The position numbers and the translations under genes are program-made. Source: Pseudomonas sp. PDM14 (GTDB lineage: Bacteria; Pseudomonadota; Gammaproteobacteria; Pseudomonadales; Pseudomonadaceae). From it: a stretch of DNA of 64,000 nucleotides. The notes below the pieces were generated by a model. The model was not told where the DNA came from, made no database searches, and was given only the letters and a program-made list of their open reading frames with translations. Shown here in pieces: positions 1-11,434 of this stretch (its first letter is position 1; each line of letters begins with the position of its first letter). The DNA is taken from assembly GCF_014851905.1 (NCBI RefSeq), contig NZ_JACVAQ010000001.1:1736001-1800000 (forward strand). Reading direction: 5' to 3'.

Positions 1-978
1 GGCGGTGCCGAAGGCTTCGTAGCGGGCGATGCAGATGTCACGCATGGCCACGATGGTCTTGGCGAAGAACTTGCGCGGGTCGAACTCACTAGGCTGCTCG
101 GCCATCATGCGGCGGATCGCGCCGGTGGAAGCCAGGCGCAGGTCAGTGTCGATGTTCACTTTGCGCACGCCGTGCTTGATGCCTTCGACGATCTCTTCGA
201 CCGGCACGCCGTAGGTTTCCTTGATGTCGCCGCCGAACTCGTTGATCACCTTCAGCCACTCTTGCGGCACCGAGGAGGAGCCGTGCATCACCAGGTGGGT
301 GTTGGGGATGCGCTTGTGGATTTCCTTGATGCGCTCGATGGAGAGCACGTCGCCGGTTGGCGGCTTGGTGAACTTGTAGGCGCCGTGGCTGGTGCCGATG
401 GCGATGGCCAGGGCATCGACCTGGGTGCGCTTGACGAAGTCGGCAGCCTCTTCCGGATCGGTCAGCAGTTGGCTGTGATCCAGCACGCCTTCGGCGCCAA
501 CGCCGTCTTCTTCACCGGCCATGCCGGTTTCCAGGCTACCCAGGCAGCCCAGCTCGCCTTCCACGGACACGCCGCAGGCGTGGGCGAATGCCACGGTCTG
601 CTGGGTCACGCGGACGTTGTATTCGTAGTCGGCCGGGGTCTTGCCGTCTTCCTTCAGCGAGCCGTCCATCATCACCGAGCTGAAGCCCAGCTGGATCGAG
701 CGCTGGCACACGTCAGGGCTGGTGCCGTGGTCCTGGTGCATGCACACCGGGATGTGCGGGAATTCTTCGATGGCGGCCAGGATCAGGTGGCGCAGGAACG
801 GCGCGCCGGCGTATTTGCGGGCACCGGCCGAAGCCTGGACGATCACCGGGGAGTCGGTTTTATCAGCCGCTTCCATGATCGCGCGCATCTGCTCGAGGTT
901 GTTGACGTTGAAGGCCGGCACGCCGTAGCCGAATTCGGCGGCGTGGTCGAGCATCTGGCGCATGCTGATGAGTGCCAT
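1..978 (-). CDS. fba: Fructose-1,6-bisphosphate aldolase, class II (3' end cut by window edge)
   Basis: Cytosolic zinc aldolase that interconverts fructose-1,6-bisphosphate with dihydroxyacetone phosphate and glyceraldehyde-3-phosphate in glycolysis and gluconeogenesis. The visible 326 residues start [20 protein letters not shown] and carry the class II metal/active-site segment HQDHGTSPD (from residue 81), VEGELG and a GTSHG loop. The reading frame is open to base 1, so roughly 30 C-terminal residues of a protein usually near 354 residues lie outside the window. The start at 978 begins the conserved N-terminus. It is transcribed in the same direction as epd and pgk, as in other Pseudomonas, but is separated from pgk by two small lipoprotein genes. 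Confidence 0.97.
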   Translation of the reverse strand, partial: MALISMRQMLDHAAEFGYGVPAFNVNNLEQMRAIMEAADKTDSPVIVQASAGARKYAGAPFLRHLILAAIEEFPHIPVCMHQDHGTSPDVCQRSIQLGFSSVMMDGSLKEDGKTPADYEYNVRVTQQTVAFAHACGVSVEGELGCLGSLETGMAGEEDGVGAEGVLDHSQLLTDPEEAADFVKRTQVDALAIAIGTSHGAYKFTKPPTGDVLSIERIKEIHKRIPNTHLVMHGSSSVPQEWLKVINEFGGDIKETYGVPVEEIVEGIKHGVRKVNIDTDLRLASTGAIRRMMAEQPSEFDPRKFFAKTIVAMRDICIARYEAFGTA

Positions 979-1076
979 GGTTTTCCTGTCTCCCGGTTGG
1001 AGGGTTGATCGTGCAAGCCTGCCGCAGGGGCGGGCACTGTTCAAGCTCTAAGAACGCAGCAACGCTACGCACTCAA

Positions 1077-1096
1077 CCCATGCACGCAGGCATGGG
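1077..1096. other. Hairpin between lipoprotein gene and fba
   Basis: Perfect 7-bp stem CCCATGC/GCATGGG with a 6-nt loop in the 136-bp gap upstream of fba. There is no T-run on either side, so it is not a convincing intrinsic terminator. It may be a weak transcript-processing or attenuation hairpin. Confidence 0.3.
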
Positions 1097-1114
1097 GTCA
1101 ATTCTGCTGGCCTG

Positions 1115-1447
1115 TTACTCGGCCTTGCATCCACGGCCGATCAGATCATCGTCCGCCACGCGGTACACCAGCCCCTCCTCACCCTTGGTGTGGAAGGCCA
1201 GCAGACCGTCGCTGTACAACGCGCCAGAGCCGGCGGGCTCGAGCGTCAGGCGGTGGACGATATCGTCACCCCCCAAACGCAGGTCGACCACCTCGCGGCT
1301 GCCGTCGGCGAAACGCCACAGCACTTCGGCCTGGCTGTCGCAGACCCAACGTGTCCAGTCGTCGCTCGGCGCCGGGTCGGCCGCACAGCCGGCCAGCGCC
1401 ACAACGCCGATCAGCGCGGTGAGCGCCGCTGTCATCCGGTAGTGCAT
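1115..1447 (-). CDS. MliC-like lipoprotein (putative C-type lysozyme inhibitor)
   Basis: A 110-residue predicted lipoprotein. The N-terminus MHYRMTAALTALIGVVALAG ends in a lipobox with the lipidated cysteine at residue 21 (LAGC). The mature part resembles the MliC/PliC fold: a WVCDSQ start, a central SGALYSDG segment and an FHTKGEEG strand, with a C-terminal cysteine able to pair with the early one. Family members inhibit host C-type lysozyme from the periplasm. The start is supported by AAGGAG five bases upstream of the ATG. It lies between pgk and fba on the same strand, followed by a gap of 136 bp. Family assignment is by motif only. Confidence 0.75.
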   Translation of the reverse strand: MHYRMTAALTALIGVVALAGCAADPAPSDDWTRWVCDSQAEVLWRFADGSREVVDLRLGGDDIVHRLTLEPAGSGALYSDGLLAFHTKGEEGLVYRVADDDLIGRGCKAE

Positions 1448-1486
1448 ATCAGCTCCTTCGCGGCGCGCCGGCTCGGCGCTCCTGGG

Positions 1487-1687
1487 TCAGGGGCAGTTCT
1501 GCTGGCCCTGGGCACCCGAAACGGTCGGGTCGCCACTGCTCTGCGCCTCGACGCGCTGATCGTCCTGCGTGGTCGGCAGAATGATCTGCGGCGGGCTCAG
1601 CACATCGCAGGTGCTGGGGGCCGAACCACCCGTGCTGCAGCCGGCAACACCGGCACACAGCACAAACACAATCGCTAGGTTACGCAT
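1487..1687 (-). CDS. Small predicted lipoprotein, unknown function
   Basis: A 66-residue product beginning MRNLAIVFVLCAGVAGCSTG: a short signal peptide with a VAGC lipobox (lipid cysteine at residue 17). The rest is Ser/Gln-rich with two further cysteines and no domain I recognise. The ATG at 1687 follows a GGAG-containing sequence. It lies 76 bp downstream of pgk and 39 bp upstream of the MliC-like gene, so the three may be cotranscribed. Small size and lack of motifs leave function open. Confidence 0.65.
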   Translation of the reverse strand: MRNLAIVFVLCAGVAGCSTGGSAPSTCDVLSPPQIILPTTQDDQRVEAQSSGDPTVSGAQGQQNCP

Positions 1688-1763
1688 GACACCACTCCTT
1701 TTCTCCGGGTCCTGTGCAAGTGACCACGGCGAGCGGAGATTGGTTTTAGCGAAACGTCGCGGC

Positions 1764-2924
1764 TTACTTGGCGCGCTGCTCCAGCACGTCCACGGCCGGC
1801 AGGACCTTGCCCTCGACGAACTCGAGGAACGCACCGCCACCGGTGGAGATATAGCTGATCTGCTCACCGACGCCGTATTTGTCGATGGCGGCCAGGGTGT
1901 CACCACCGCCGGCGATGGAGAACGCCGGGCTTTCGGCGATGGCCTGGGCCAGAACCTTCGTGCCGTTGCCGAACTGGTCGAATTCGAACACGCCGACCGG
2001 GCCGTTCCACAGGATGGTTTTCGACGACTTGAGCAGCTCGGCGAACTGCGCCGCGGTTTGCGGGCCGATGTCGAGGATCATGTCGTCTTCAGCCACATCG
2101 GCTACCAGCTTGACGGTGGCTTCGGCGTCTTCGGCGAAGGCCTTGGCCACCACCACGTCGACCGGCAGCGGCACGCTGACCTTGGCCGCGATGGCCTTGG
2201 CGGTGTCGATCAGGTCGGCTTCGTACAGCGACTTGCCGACCGGGAAACCGGCGGCAGCGAGGAAGGTGTTGGCAATGCCGCCGCCGACGATCAGCTGGTC
2301 GCAGACCTGGCTCAGGCTGTTCAGCACGTCGAGCTTGGTCGACACCTTGGAGCCGGCGACGATCGCGGCCATCGGCTTGGCCGGGTTACCCAGGGCCTTG
2401 CCCAGGGCCTCCAGCTCGGCCGCCAGCAGCGGACCGGCCGCAGCGACCTTGGCGAACTTGGCCACGCCGTGGGTCGAGCCCTCAGCGCGGTGAGCGGTGC
2501 CGAAGGCGTCCATCACGAACACGTCGCACAGGGCGGCGTATTGCTGGGCCAGCTCGTCGGCATTCTTCTTCTCGCCCTTGTTGAAGCGCACGTTCTCGAA
2601 CAACACGATGTCGCCCGCCGCGACCTCGACGCCGCCGAGGTACTCGGCCACCAGCGGCACTTCACGGCCCAGGGCCTTGCTCAGGTACTCGGCCACCGGT
2701 TTGAGGCTGTTCTCGGCGCTGAATTCACCCTCGGTCGGACGCCCCAGGTGCGAGCAGACCATGACCGCCGCGCCTTTCTCCAATGCCAGCTTGATGGTCG
2801 GCAGGGACGCCAGGATACGCGCATCACTCTTCACCACGCCGTCCTTCACCGGGACGTTGAGGTCTTCGCGGATCAGTACGCGCTTACCCTTGAGGTCGAG
2901 GTCGGTCATCTTCAACACGGTCAT
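1764..2924 (-). CDS. pgk: Phosphoglycerate kinase
   Basis: Cytosolic enzyme that transfers phosphate between 1,3-bisphosphoglycerate and ADP. The 386-residue protein has the usual family length. The N-terminal substrate-binding segment reads [13 protein letters not shown], and the C-terminal nucleotide loop reads [14 protein letters not shown]. The start at 2924 ([15 protein letters not shown]) is preferred over an upstream in-frame ATG because it leaves the conserved N-terminus; an internal ATG six codons later is also possible. Only 11 bp separate it from epd upstream, indicating an epd-pgk operon, the usual arrangement in Pseudomonas. Confidence 0.98.
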   Translation of the reverse strand: MTVLKMTDLDLKGKRVLIREDLNVPVKDGVVKSDARILASLPTIKLALEKGAAVMVCSHLGRPTEGEFSAENSLKPVAEYLSKALGREVPLVAEYLGGVEVAAGDIVLFENVRFNKGEKKNADELAQQYAALCDVFVMDAFGTAHRAEGSTHGVAKFAKVAAAGPLLAAELEALGKALGNPAKPMAAIVAGSKVSTKLDVLNSLSQVCDQLIVGGGIANTFLAAAGFPVGKSLYEADLIDTAKAIAAKVSVPLPVDVVVAKAFAEDAEATVKLVADVAEDDMILDIGPQTAAQFAELLKSSKTILWNGPVGVFEFDQFGNGTKVLAQAIAESPAFSIAGGGDTLAAIDKYGVGEQISYISTGGGAFLEFVEGKVLPAVDVLEQRAK

Positions 2925-2935
2925 GGTGCAGTCCT

Positions 2936-3994
2936 TCACAAGCTTGATTGGTTGGAAACAGCAGAAACGTCGAGGAAATGTTGGGCAACGTCGAGCATAC
3001 GGTTGGCAAAACCCCACTCATTGTCGAACCAGGCGAGCAAATTGACCAGCCTCGGGCCGGACACGCGAGTCTGGCTGCCATCGACGATCGCCGAATGCGC
3101 GTCGTGGTTGAAGTCGCAGCTGGCGTGCGGCAGCTCGGTGTAGGCCAGCAAGCCCTTGAGCGGGCCGGCGCTGGCCGCCTCGCGCAGCACGCGGTTGATT
3201 TCCTCGGCCGAGGTATCGCGCGCGGTCTGCAGGGTGATGTCCAGGCACGACACGTTCACCGTCGGCACACGAATGGCTTTGGCCTGAATGCGCCCGGCAA
3301 GTTCCGGAAGCAGGCGCTCGATGCCGCGCGCCAGACCGGTGGACACCGGAATCACCGACTGGAAGGCCGAGCGCGTGCGGCGCAGGTCTTCATGGTGGTA
3401 GGCGTCGATCACCGGTTGGTCGTTCATCGCCGAGTGGATCGTGGTGATCGAAGCGTATTCCAGGCCCACCGCTTCGTTGAGCAGCTTGAGCAGCGGCACC
3501 CCGCAGTTGGTGGTGCAGGAGGCGTTCGACACCAGCTTCTCGCGGCCGCTCAGCTGCTGCTGGTTGACCCCGTAGACGATGGTGGCGTCGATGTCCGCCT
3601 CGCTGGCCATCGGCTGCGAGAACAGCACGCGCGGTGCACCGGCAGCGAGAAAGCGCTCGGCATCACCGCGACTGGTGTACTGGCCGGAACACTCGAGCAC
3701 CAGGTCGATGTCCAGCGCGGCCCAGTCGATACCTTCCGGCTCGCGCTGGCGCAGTACCTTCACGCAGTCGCCATTGATGTGCAGGCAGTCGCCGTCGACG
3801 CTGACCTCGCCGGGAAAGCGCCCGTGGGTCGAGTCGAAGCGGGTCAGGTACTCGATGCTGGCCTGATCGGCGAGATCGTTCAGCGCCACGATCTCGAAGC
3901 CCGCCGCCGCGCCACGCTCGTGCAGCGCGCGGAGCACGCATCGGCCGATGCGGCCGTAGCCGTTGAGGGCAACTTTGTAGGGGCGATGGGCCAT
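2936..3994 (-). CDS. epd: D-erythrose-4-phosphate dehydrogenase (GapA-like)
   Basis: NAD-dependent oxidation of erythrose-4-phosphate to 4-phosphoerythronate, the first step of the DXP-dependent pyridoxal phosphate pathway. The 352-residue protein has a Rossmann start NGYGRIGR (residues 11-18) and the catalytic cysteine in SNASCTTNC (Cys160), with a C-terminal [13 protein letters not shown] block typical of GAPDH-type enzymes. The Epd call over GapA rests on the position between tkt and pgk and on overall resemblance. It is followed 11 bp later by pgk. Tkt makes erythrose-4-phosphate, so the upstream neighbour produces its substrate. Confidence 0.92.
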   Translation of the reverse strand: MAHRPYKVALNGYGRIGRCVLRALHERGAAAGFEIVALNDLADQASIEYLTRFDSTHGRFPGEVSVDGDCLHINGDCVKVLRQREPEGIDWAALDIDLVLECSGQYTSRGDAERFLAAGAPRVLFSQPMASEADIDATIVYGVNQQQLSGREKLVSNASCTTNCGVPLLKLLNEAVGLEYASITTIHSAMNDQPVIDAYHHEDLRRTRSAFQSVIPVSTGLARGIERLLPELAGRIQAKAIRVPTVNVSCLDITLQTARDTSAEEINRVLREAASAGPLKGLLAYTELPHASCDFNHDAHSAIVDGSQTRVSGPRLVNLLAWFDNEWGFANRMLDVAQHFLDVSAVSNQSSL

Positions 3995-4013
3995 GGCGGT
4001 CTCTAATTCGGTC

Positions 4014-4112
4014 TCCCCTCTCCCATCGGGAAGGGGCTGGGGCAGCCCGCGCGGGGTTGAGGGGCTGCCCCCTCATCCGCCCGTCGGGCCACCTTCTCCC
4101 AAGAGGAGAAGG
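4014..4112. repeat. Intergenic G/C-tract repeat with two hairpins between tkt and epd
   Basis: About 100 bp filling most of the tkt-epd gap. It has CCCCTCTCCC-type tracts, a stem GGGGCAGCCC (4039-4048)/GGGCTGCCCC (4062-4071), and a second stem CCTTCTCC (4092-4099)/GGAGAAGG (4105-4112) that begins three bases past the tkt stop codon. The composition matches the dispersed CCCTCTCCC-rich intergenic repeats common in Pseudomonas. The second hairpin may also protect or end the tkt transcript. Confidence 0.6.
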
Positions 4113-4114
4113 AT

Positions 4115-6112
4115 TTACGCGTCCAGCAGCTCTGCGGCAGTGTCCAGAACGTTCTCGACGGTGAAGCCGAAGTGTTCGAACAGCGCGCCGGCCGGCGCCG
4201 ATTCACCGTAGGTTTCCATGCCGATGACACGGCCTTCGAGACCGACGTACTTGTACCAGAAGTCGGCGTGGGCGGCCTCGATGGCGATCCGCGCGGTGAC
4301 CTGCAGCGGCAGCACCGCCTGCTTGTAGCCGGCATCCTGCTGGTCGAACACGTTGGTCGACGGCATCGACACCACGCGCACCTTGCGGCCTTGCTCGGCC
4401 AGCTTGTCGGCGGCCTGGATGGCCAGGCCGACTTCGGAACCGGTGGAGATCAGGATCAGCTCGGGCTCGCCGGCGCAGTCCTTGAGCACGTAGCCGCCAC
4501 GGGCGATGGCCGCTTCGGTTTCGTGGTCGCGCAGGTTATGCGGCAGGTTCTGGCGGGAGAAGATCAGCGCGCTCGGGCCGTCCTTGCGCTCGATGGCGTG
4601 CTTCCAGGCCACGGCGGCTTCGACGGTATCGGCCGGGCGCCAGGTGTCCAGGTTCGGTGTGGTGCGCAGGCTGGTCAGTTGCTCGACCGGCTGGTGGGTC
4701 GGGCCGTCTTCACCGAGGCCGATGGAGTCGTGGGTGAACACGTAGAGCACGCGCTGCTTCATCAGCGCCGACATGCGCACCGCATTGCGCGCGTATTCCA
4801 TGAACATCAGGAAGGTCGCGCCGTACGGCACCAGGCCACCGTGCAGAGCCACGCCGTTCATGATCGCGCTCATACCGAACTCGCGCACGCCGTAGTACAT
4901 GTAGTTGCCCGAGGCGTCCTCGGCGGTCACGCCCTTGCAGCCCTTCCACAGGGTCAGGTTGGAACCGGCGAGGTCGGCGGAACCGCCGAACAGCTCCGGC
5001 AGCAGCGGACCGAAGGCGTTCAGGCAGTTCTGGCTGGCCTTGCGGCTGGCGATGGTCTCGCCCTTCTCGGCCACGGCACGGATGAACTCGCTGGCCTTGG
5101 CGGAGAAGTCGGCCGGCAGCTCACCCGCCATGCGGCGGACGAACTCGTTGGCCAGCTCCGGGTAAGCGGCGGAGTAGGCGGCGAAACGCTGGTCCCAGTC
5201 AGCTTCGGCAGCCAGGCCAGCTTCCTTGGCGTCCCACTCGGCATAGATGTCGGCCGGGATGTCGAACGGCGCGTGGTTCCAGTTCAGGGCCGCGCGGGTC
5301 AGGGCGATTTCGTCATGGCCGAGGGCGGCGCCGTGGGACTCTTCCTTGCCCTGCTTGTTCGGCGAGCCGAAGCCGATGATGGTCTTGCAGCAGATCAGGG
5401 TCGGCTGCTCGCTCTTGCGCGCGGTGTCGATGGCGGTCTTGATCTCGTCGGCGTCATGGCCGTCGACGTTGCGGATCACCTGCCAGCCGTAGGACTCGAA
5501 GCGCTTCGGCGTGTCGTCGGTGAACCAGCCGTGGACTTCGCCGTCGATGGAAATGCCGTTGTCGTCGTAGAAGGCGATCAGCTTGCCCAGGCCCAGGGTG
5601 CCGGCCAGCGAGCAGACTTCGTGGCTGATGCCTTCCATCATGCAGCCATCGCCGAGGAAGGCGTAGGTGAAGTGATCGACGACCTTGTGCCCGTCACGGT
5701 TGAACTGCGCGGCCATGACCTTTTCCGCCAGGGCGAAACCCACGGCGTTGGCGATGCCCTGGCCGAGCGGCCCGGTGGTGGTCTCGACGCCCGGTGCGTA
5801 GCCGAACTCCGGGTGCCCCGGGGTCTTGCTGTGCAGCTGACGGAAGTTCTTCAGGTCGTCGATGGACAGGTCGTAGCCGGTCAGGTGCAGCAGCGAATAG
5901 ATCAGCATCGAACCGTGGCCGTTGGACAGCACGAAACGGTCGCGGTCGGCGAACTTGGGGTTGGCCGGGTTGTGCTTGAGGTAGTCGCGCCACAGCACTT
6001 CGGCGATGTCCGCCATGCCCATCGGGGCACCGGGGTGGCCGCTGTTGGCTTTCTGCACGGCATCCATGCTCAGGGCACGAATGGCATTGGCACGCTCACG
6101 ACGGCTGGGCAT
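4115..6112 (-). CDS. tkt: Transketolase
   Basis: Thiamine-diphosphate enzyme that moves two-carbon ketol units in the non-oxidative pentose phosphate pathway and makes the erythrose-4-phosphate used by Epd. The 665-residue product has the usual length. Catalytic and cofactor signatures are [12 protein letters not shown] (His26) and the diphosphate-binding GDG (residues 154-156), followed by the pyrimidine and C-terminal domains. The start at 6112 ([14 protein letters not shown]) is chosen because AGGAG lies just upstream; the open frame continues further 5' without conserved sequence. It is followed by epd, pgk and fba on the same strand. Confidence 0.98.
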   Translation of the reverse strand: MPSRRERANAIRALSMDAVQKANSGHPGAPMGMADIAEVLWRDYLKHNPANPKFADRDRFVLSNGHGSMLIYSLLHLTGYDLSIDDLKNFRQLHSKTPGHPEFGYAPGVETTTGPLGQGIANAVGFALAEKVMAAQFNRDGHKVVDHFTYAFLGDGCMMEGISHEVCSLAGTLGLGKLIAFYDDNGISIDGEVHGWFTDDTPKRFESYGWQVIRNVDGHDADEIKTAIDTARKSEQPTLICCKTIIGFGSPNKQGKEESHGAALGHDEIALTRAALNWNHAPFDIPADIYAEWDAKEAGLAAEADWDQRFAAYSAAYPELANEFVRRMAGELPADFSAKASEFIRAVAEKGETIASRKASQNCLNAFGPLLPELFGGSADLAGSNLTLWKGCKGVTAEDASGNYMYYGVREFGMSAIMNGVALHGGLVPYGATFLMFMEYARNAVRMSALMKQRVLYVFTHDSIGLGEDGPTHQPVEQLTSLRTTPNLDTWRPADTVEAAVAWKHAIERKDGPSALIFSRQNLPHNLRDHETEAAIARGGYVLKDCAGEPELILISTGSEVGLAIQAADKLAEQGRKVRVVSMPSTNVFDQQDAGYKQAVLPLQVTARIAIEAAHADFWYKYVGLEGRVIGMETYGESAPAGALFEHFGFTVENVLDTAAELLDA

Positions 6113-6280
6113 CGCTGAATCTCCTGCGGGGTAGCTTCTGAAACGAAGGGGGCGAAAAAGGCCGCCATTTTCGCCCAGCCGGACACCGCGCGGCAATGAC
6201 AGATGGACGAAGGTGCAACAAACCTGCGCGGCAGAACGCCGCAAAGCGCTATGCAGCCACGCCATCACCATCACACCCCC

Positions 6281-6308
6281 AGCAATATCAAAACTTTTTG
6301 ATATTGCT
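6281..6308. promoter_or_regulatory. 28-bp perfect palindrome, probable operator of the ArsR-methyltransferase regulator
   Basis: The arms AGCAATATCAAAA (6281-6293) and TTTTGATATTGCT (6296-6308) are perfect reverse complements around a 2-bp centre. It is the only AT-rich stretch in the tkt/ArsR intergenic region and lies 40 bp upstream of a gene for an ArsR-type DNA-binding protein, so autoregulation is the natural reading. ArsR-family dimers bind palindromes of this kind. The SAH-sensing regulator SahR is a known ArsR-family controller of SAM-cycle genes, and metK is the next gene. Assignment to SahR is inference. Confidence 0.6.
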
Positions 6309-6309
6309 G

Positions 6310-6338
6310 TTGCTGGATGAAAAGTGACCGACTAGACT
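6310..6338 (+). promoter_or_regulatory. Putative promoter of the ArsR-methyltransferase/metK transcript
   Basis: TTGCTG (6310-6315) and TAGACT (6333-6338) are separated by 17 bp and lie immediately downstream of the palindrome. If used, transcription would start about 5-10 bases before or at the ATG at 6348, giving an almost leaderless mRNA. That fits the lack of a Shine-Dalgarno sequence there. Confidence 0.4.
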
Positions 6339-6347
6339 GCCGCCCCT

Positions 6348-7343
6348 ATGAATATGCGCGTGCCCCAGCTCCGTTTCGAGCCTGTCGATGAACTGGCCGC
6401 CCTATGCAAGGCCGGCGGCGATCCGCTGCGCCTGAACGTGCTGCGCGCGCTGGCCAACGACTCGTTCGGCGTGCTGGAACTGGCGCAGATCTTCGCCATC
6501 GGCCAGTCGGGCATGAGCCACCACCTCAAGGTGCTGGCCCAGGCCGGCCTGGTCGCCACCCGCCGCGAAGGCAACGCAATTTTTTACCGCCGCGCTCTGC
6601 CGCATAGCGAGCTGCTCGGCGGCGCCCTGCACGGGGCGCTGTTGCTGGAGGTCGAGGCGCTGCAGCTGCCGGACGACGTGCAGCAGCGCATCGCCACCGT
6701 GCACGCGCAGCGCGCCGCCGCCAGCCGTGACTTTTTCGCCCGTACGGCGGACAAATTCCAGGCCCAGCAGGACCTGATCGCCGGCCTGCCACAATACCGC
6801 GACAGCGTGCTGGCCCTGCTCGATGCGCTGAATTTCGCCCCGGGCAGCTCAGCACTGGAAGTCGGCCCCGGCGATGGCGGTTTCCTGCCCGAGCTGGCGC
6901 GCCGTTTCCAGCATGTCACCGCGCTGGACAACAGCACGGCAATGCTCGAACTGGCGCGCATGCGTTGCGAGCAGGATGGCCTGGGCAACGTCGAGCTGCT
7001 GCTCGCCGATGCCCTGAATGACGATATCGGCGCTGCCGACTGCGTGGTGGTGAACATGGTCCTGCACCATTTCGCTGCCCCGGCTGAAGCGCTGAAACAG
7101 CTGGCCCGCCTGGTGCAACCGCGCGGCAGCCTGCTGGTCACCGAGTTGTGCAGCCATGACCAGAGTTGGGCCAGGACGGCCTGCGGCGATCTCTGGCTCG
7201 GCTTCGATCAGGAAGATCTGGCCCGCTGGGCCGATGCCGCGGGGCTCACGCCCGGCGAGAGCCTCTATGTGGGCCTCAAGAACGGCTTTCAGATTCAGGT
7301 ACGGCACTTCGCCAAGCCGGATGCGAAGCAAAACCAGGAATGA
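6348..7343 (+). CDS. ArsR-family transcriptional regulator fused to a SAM-dependent methyltransferase domain
   Basis: A 331-residue fusion. Residues about 10-90 form an ArsR winged helix: the recognition helix region reads GQSGMSHHLKVLAQAGLVA and the wing reads TRREGNAIFY. Residues about 150-310 form a class I methyltransferase with motif I ALEVGPGDGGFL. No CxC metal-sensing motif is visible in the HTH part, which argues against metal sensing; the methyltransferase fold may sense SAM or SAH instead. It ends 13 bp before metK, so the two are probably one transcript. This makes a regulator of the methionine/SAM cycle likely. A catalytic role is not excluded. Confidence 0.88.
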   Translation: MNMRVPQLRFEPVDELAALCKAGGDPLRLNVLRALANDSFGVLELAQIFAIGQSGMSHHLKVLAQAGLVATRREGNAIFYRRALPHSELLGGALHGALLLEVEALQLPDDVQQRIATVHAQRAAASRDFFARTADKFQAQQDLIAGLPQYRDSVLALLDALNFAPGSSALEVGPGDGGFLPELARRFQHVTALDNSTAMLELARMRCEQDGLGNVELLLADALNDDIGAADCVVVNMVLHHFAAPAEALKQLARLVQPRGSLLVTELCSHDQSWARTACGDLWLGFDQEDLARWADAAGLTPGESLYVGLKNGFQIQVRHFAKPDAKQNQE

Positions 7344-7356
7344 ATAGGATTTTGAA

Positions 7357-8547
7357 ATGAGCGAATACTCCCTGTTTACCTCCGAGTCCGTGTCCGAAGG
7401 CCATCCGGACAAGATCGCCGACCAGATTTCCGATGCCGTCCTCGACGCCATCATCACCCAGGACAAACACGCCCGCGTGGCCGTGGAAACCCTGGTCAAG
7501 ACCGGAGTCGCCATCGTCGCCGGTGAGGTCACCACCAGCGCCTGGGTCGACCTCGAGCAGATCGTTCGCGACGTGATCTGCGACATCGGCTACACCAGTT
7601 CCGACGTCGGCTTCGACGGCGCCACCTGCGGCGTGATGAACATCATTGGCAAGCAGTCCCCCGACATCAACCAGGGTGTCGACCGCGCCAAGCCGGAAGA
7701 CCAGGGTGCCGGCGACCAGGGCCTGATGTTCGGCTACGCCAGCAACGAGACCGACGTGCTGATGCCGGCGCCGATCCGCTTCTCTCACGCCCTGGTCGAG
7801 CGCCAGGCCGAGGCACGCAAGTCCGGTCTGCTGACCTGGCTGCGCCCGGACGCCAAGTCCCAGGTCACCTGCCAGTACGAGAACGGCAAAGTGGTTGGCA
7901 TCGACGCCGTGGTGCTGTCCACCCAGCACAACCCGGAAGTGTCGCTGGCCGACCTGCGTGAAGGCGTGATGGAACTGATCATCAAGCACGCCCTGCCAGC
8001 CGAGCTGCTGCACAAGGACACCCAGTTCCACATCAACCCGACCGGCAACTTCGTCATCGGCGGCCCGGTGGGCGACTGCGGCCTGACCGGCCGCAAAATC
8101 ATCGTCGACAGCTACGGCGGCATGGCCCGTCACGGTGGCGGCGCCTTCTCCGGCAAGGACCCATCCAAGGTCGACCGTTCGGCTGCCTACGCTGGCCGTT
8201 ACGTGGCCAAGAACATCGTGGCCGCCGGCCTGGCCGACCGCTGCGAAATCCAGGTGTCCTACGCCATCGGCGTGGCCCAGCCGACCTCCATCTCGATCAA
8301 CACCTTCGGCACCCACAAGATCGCCGAAGACAAGATCATCAAGCTGGTGCGCGAGGTGTTCGACCTGCGTCCGTACGCCATCACCAAGATGCTCGACCTG
8401 CTGCACCCGATGTACCAGGAAACCGCCGCCTACGGTCACTTCGGCCGCACGCCGCAGCAGAAGACCGTCGGCAACGACACCTTCAGCACCTTCACCTGGG
8501 AGAAGACCGACAAGGTCGCCGACCTGCGCGCCGCCGCCGGCCTGTAA
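7357..8547 (+). CDS. metK: S-adenosylmethionine synthase
   Basis: Makes SAM from methionine and ATP; cytosolic tetramer. The 396-residue product has the family N-terminus [20 protein letters not shown], the central [12 protein letters not shown] loop, and the phosphate-binding [19 protein letters not shown]. The start at 7357 follows an AGGA ribosome-binding site. It is cotranscribed with, and probably controlled by, the ArsR-methyltransferase gene 13 bp upstream, and an intrinsic terminator follows 14 bp downstream. Together with ahcY and metF further along it covers the SAM-forming and SAH-removing arms of the methyl cycle. Confidence 0.99.
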   Translation: MSEYSLFTSESVSEGHPDKIADQISDAVLDAIITQDKHARVAVETLVKTGVAIVAGEVTTSAWVDLEQIVRDVICDIGYTSSDVGFDGATCGVMNIIGKQSPDINQGVDRAKPEDQGAGDQGLMFGYASNETDVLMPAPIRFSHALVERQAEARKSGLLTWLRPDAKSQVTCQYENGKVVGIDAVVLSTQHNPEVSLADLREGVMELIIKHALPAELLHKDTQFHINPTGNFVIGGPVGDCGLTGRKIIVDSYGGMARHGGGAFSGKDPSKVDRSAAYAGRYVAKNIVAAGLADRCEIQVSYAIGVAQPTSISINTFGTHKIAEDKIIKLVREVFDLRPYAITKMLDLLHPMYQETAAYGHFGRTPQQKTVGNDTFSTFTWEKTDKVADLRAAAGL

Positions 8548-8561
8548 TCGCCCCGGAAATG

Positions 8562-8590
8562 AAAAAGCCCCGCTGATGCGGGGCTTTTTT
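8562..8590 (+). terminator. Rho-independent terminator of metK
   Basis: The stem AAAAGCCCCGC / GCGGGGCTTTT with a TGAT loop is followed by further Ts. It lies 14 bp after the metK stop codon. Confidence 0.92.
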
Positions 8591-8610
8591 ATGGGCGTAC
8601 CGTAATGCGT

Positions 8611-8829
8611 TCAATGGATCCGCAGGTCTCCGGTCAGGTACATCAATGCCAATCCCGCGAATATAAGAGCGAGTGGCGCCCTGATCTGCGGTTCATAGAT
8701 CGAGAAGATGCCCTGAGCAACCGGAGGGAACAGAAAGTTCAGCACGACGCAGAGCAGGGACACTTGAATGCCCCTTGCGACCGACCAGATCCAGCCACCC
8801 ACCACCATGAAAAAACCGATCACACTCAT
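8611..8829 (-). CDS. Small inner-membrane protein, unknown function
   Basis: A 72-residue hydrophobic protein beginning MSVIGFFMVVGGWIWSVARG, with one helix at residues about 2-20, a second hydrophobic stretch near 22-40 and a third at about 50-65 (ALIFAGLALMYLTG). The start at 8829 is favoured because AGGGAGG lies six to eight bases upstream; a longer frame begins 14 codons earlier. It converges on the metK terminator and diverges from ligB. It resembles short YqaE/Pmp3-like membrane proteins in layout, but I do not assign it to a family. Confidence 0.65.
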   Translation of the reverse strand: MSVIGFFMVVGGWIWSVARGIQVSLLCVVLNFLFPPVAQGIFSIYEPQIRAPLALIFAGLALMYLTGDLRIH

Positions 8830-8877
8830 CACACAGCCTCCCTGGCAAAGTGGCGAGATGCTATCACTCACAGTTAG

Positions 8878-10611
<1,734 letters not shown>

Positions 10612-10702
10612 GAGCCTGCCGACGATGGAGGCGCTTCGCGCAGCGCCCTCTCTGGCTAACGGAGCGCTCTACAGCATCGCGACATCAGCTCATTGCAAAC
10701 CC

Positions 10703-10731
10703 GTAGGGCGGAAAACCGCGAAGCGTTTTCC
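10703..10731. repeat. GTAGGG-type hairpin repeat
   Basis: GTAGGGC followed by the stem GGAAAAC (10710-10716)/GTTTTCC (10725-10731) with an 8-nt loop. It lies in the 226-bp region between the convergent ligB and cytochrome genes. It belongs with similar GTAGGG-headed hairpins at 23599 and 61311. No gene is apparent in the rest of this gap. Confidence 0.5.
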
Positions 10732-10837
10732 ATCAGGGACCGCCAATCCGACCGACCTACCGCGCGCCCAACAGCCCTGTCGGTGTATATCTCCGCGTTA
10801 TCCACCAGACGCACCGAGACAGGCTCTAACGCCATCC

Positions 10838-11284
10838 TCAGTAGGCGCGGAATTCCTGGTGACAGGCCTCGCAGCCATCCTCGACACGCTGCACCAGCGC
10901 CGTCACAGCCTCGGGCTTGAGCGGCTGCACCTGGCTCGCGGTGGCCAGCGCGGCGGTGGCGTTCTCGAGTTCGCGCGCCAGCTGCTGGAAGCGTTCCTGT
11001 TGCTGCCAGACCTCGGGCTTGGCGGTGCTGCGCTCGCTCTCGGCGATCTGCGGGAAGTGCTGCCAGGGCTGGCGCGACAGCGTGTCCAGCTCCTGCGCAC
11101 CACTGGCGAAGCGCTTGCCATCGAAGGCCAGACGGCCACGCAGCATGCCGCCGAGGTCTTCGCTGGTCTTGAGCATCTGCTTGAACAGGGTCTGGCGCTT
11201 GCCCTGTGGCGAGTTCGGATCGACACCACCACAAGCGCTGAGGCTCAGGGCGACAAACAGGAGAATGACGGCTTTGCTATTCAT
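10838..11284 (-). CDS. Cytochrome c'/c-556-like lipoprotein
   Basis: A 148-residue exported protein. MNSKAVILLFVALSLSACGG has a lipobox LSAC (lipid cysteine 18). The mature part is helical and ends in a haem-binding CEACHQEF motif (CxxCH) close to the C-terminus, the classic arrangement of cytochrome c'-type four-helix bundles. It is predicted to be a monohaem lipoprotein facing the periplasm. It diverges from the DUF1090 gene and converges on ligB. Its redox partner is unknown. Confidence 0.8.
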   Translation of the reverse strand: MNSKAVILLFVALSLSACGGVDPNSPQGKRQTLFKQMLKTSEDLGGMLRGRLAFDGKRFASGAQELDTLSRQPWQHFPQIAESERSTAKPEVWQQQERFQQLARELENATAALATASQVQPLKPEAVTALVQRVEDGCEACHQEFRAY

Positions 11285-11434
11285 GATCGGTTATCGCGCT
11301 GGTTCACGGCGCGGCAAGTATCCGCAGATAACCGGCAAATACCAACCCGGGCGGCAGTATGTCGCAGTGCGGCATGCAGCAACCTTTTGCCCAATGCCCG
11401 GTCGACTGCAGCCCCTTTGCACGAGAACGTCACC

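Noticed and set aside
1569..3143. A 524-codon plus-strand frame
   Set aside because: Antisense to pgk; no family resemblance.
4172..6118. A 648-codon plus-strand frame
   Set aside because: Lies wholly opposite tkt and has only biased low-information sequence.
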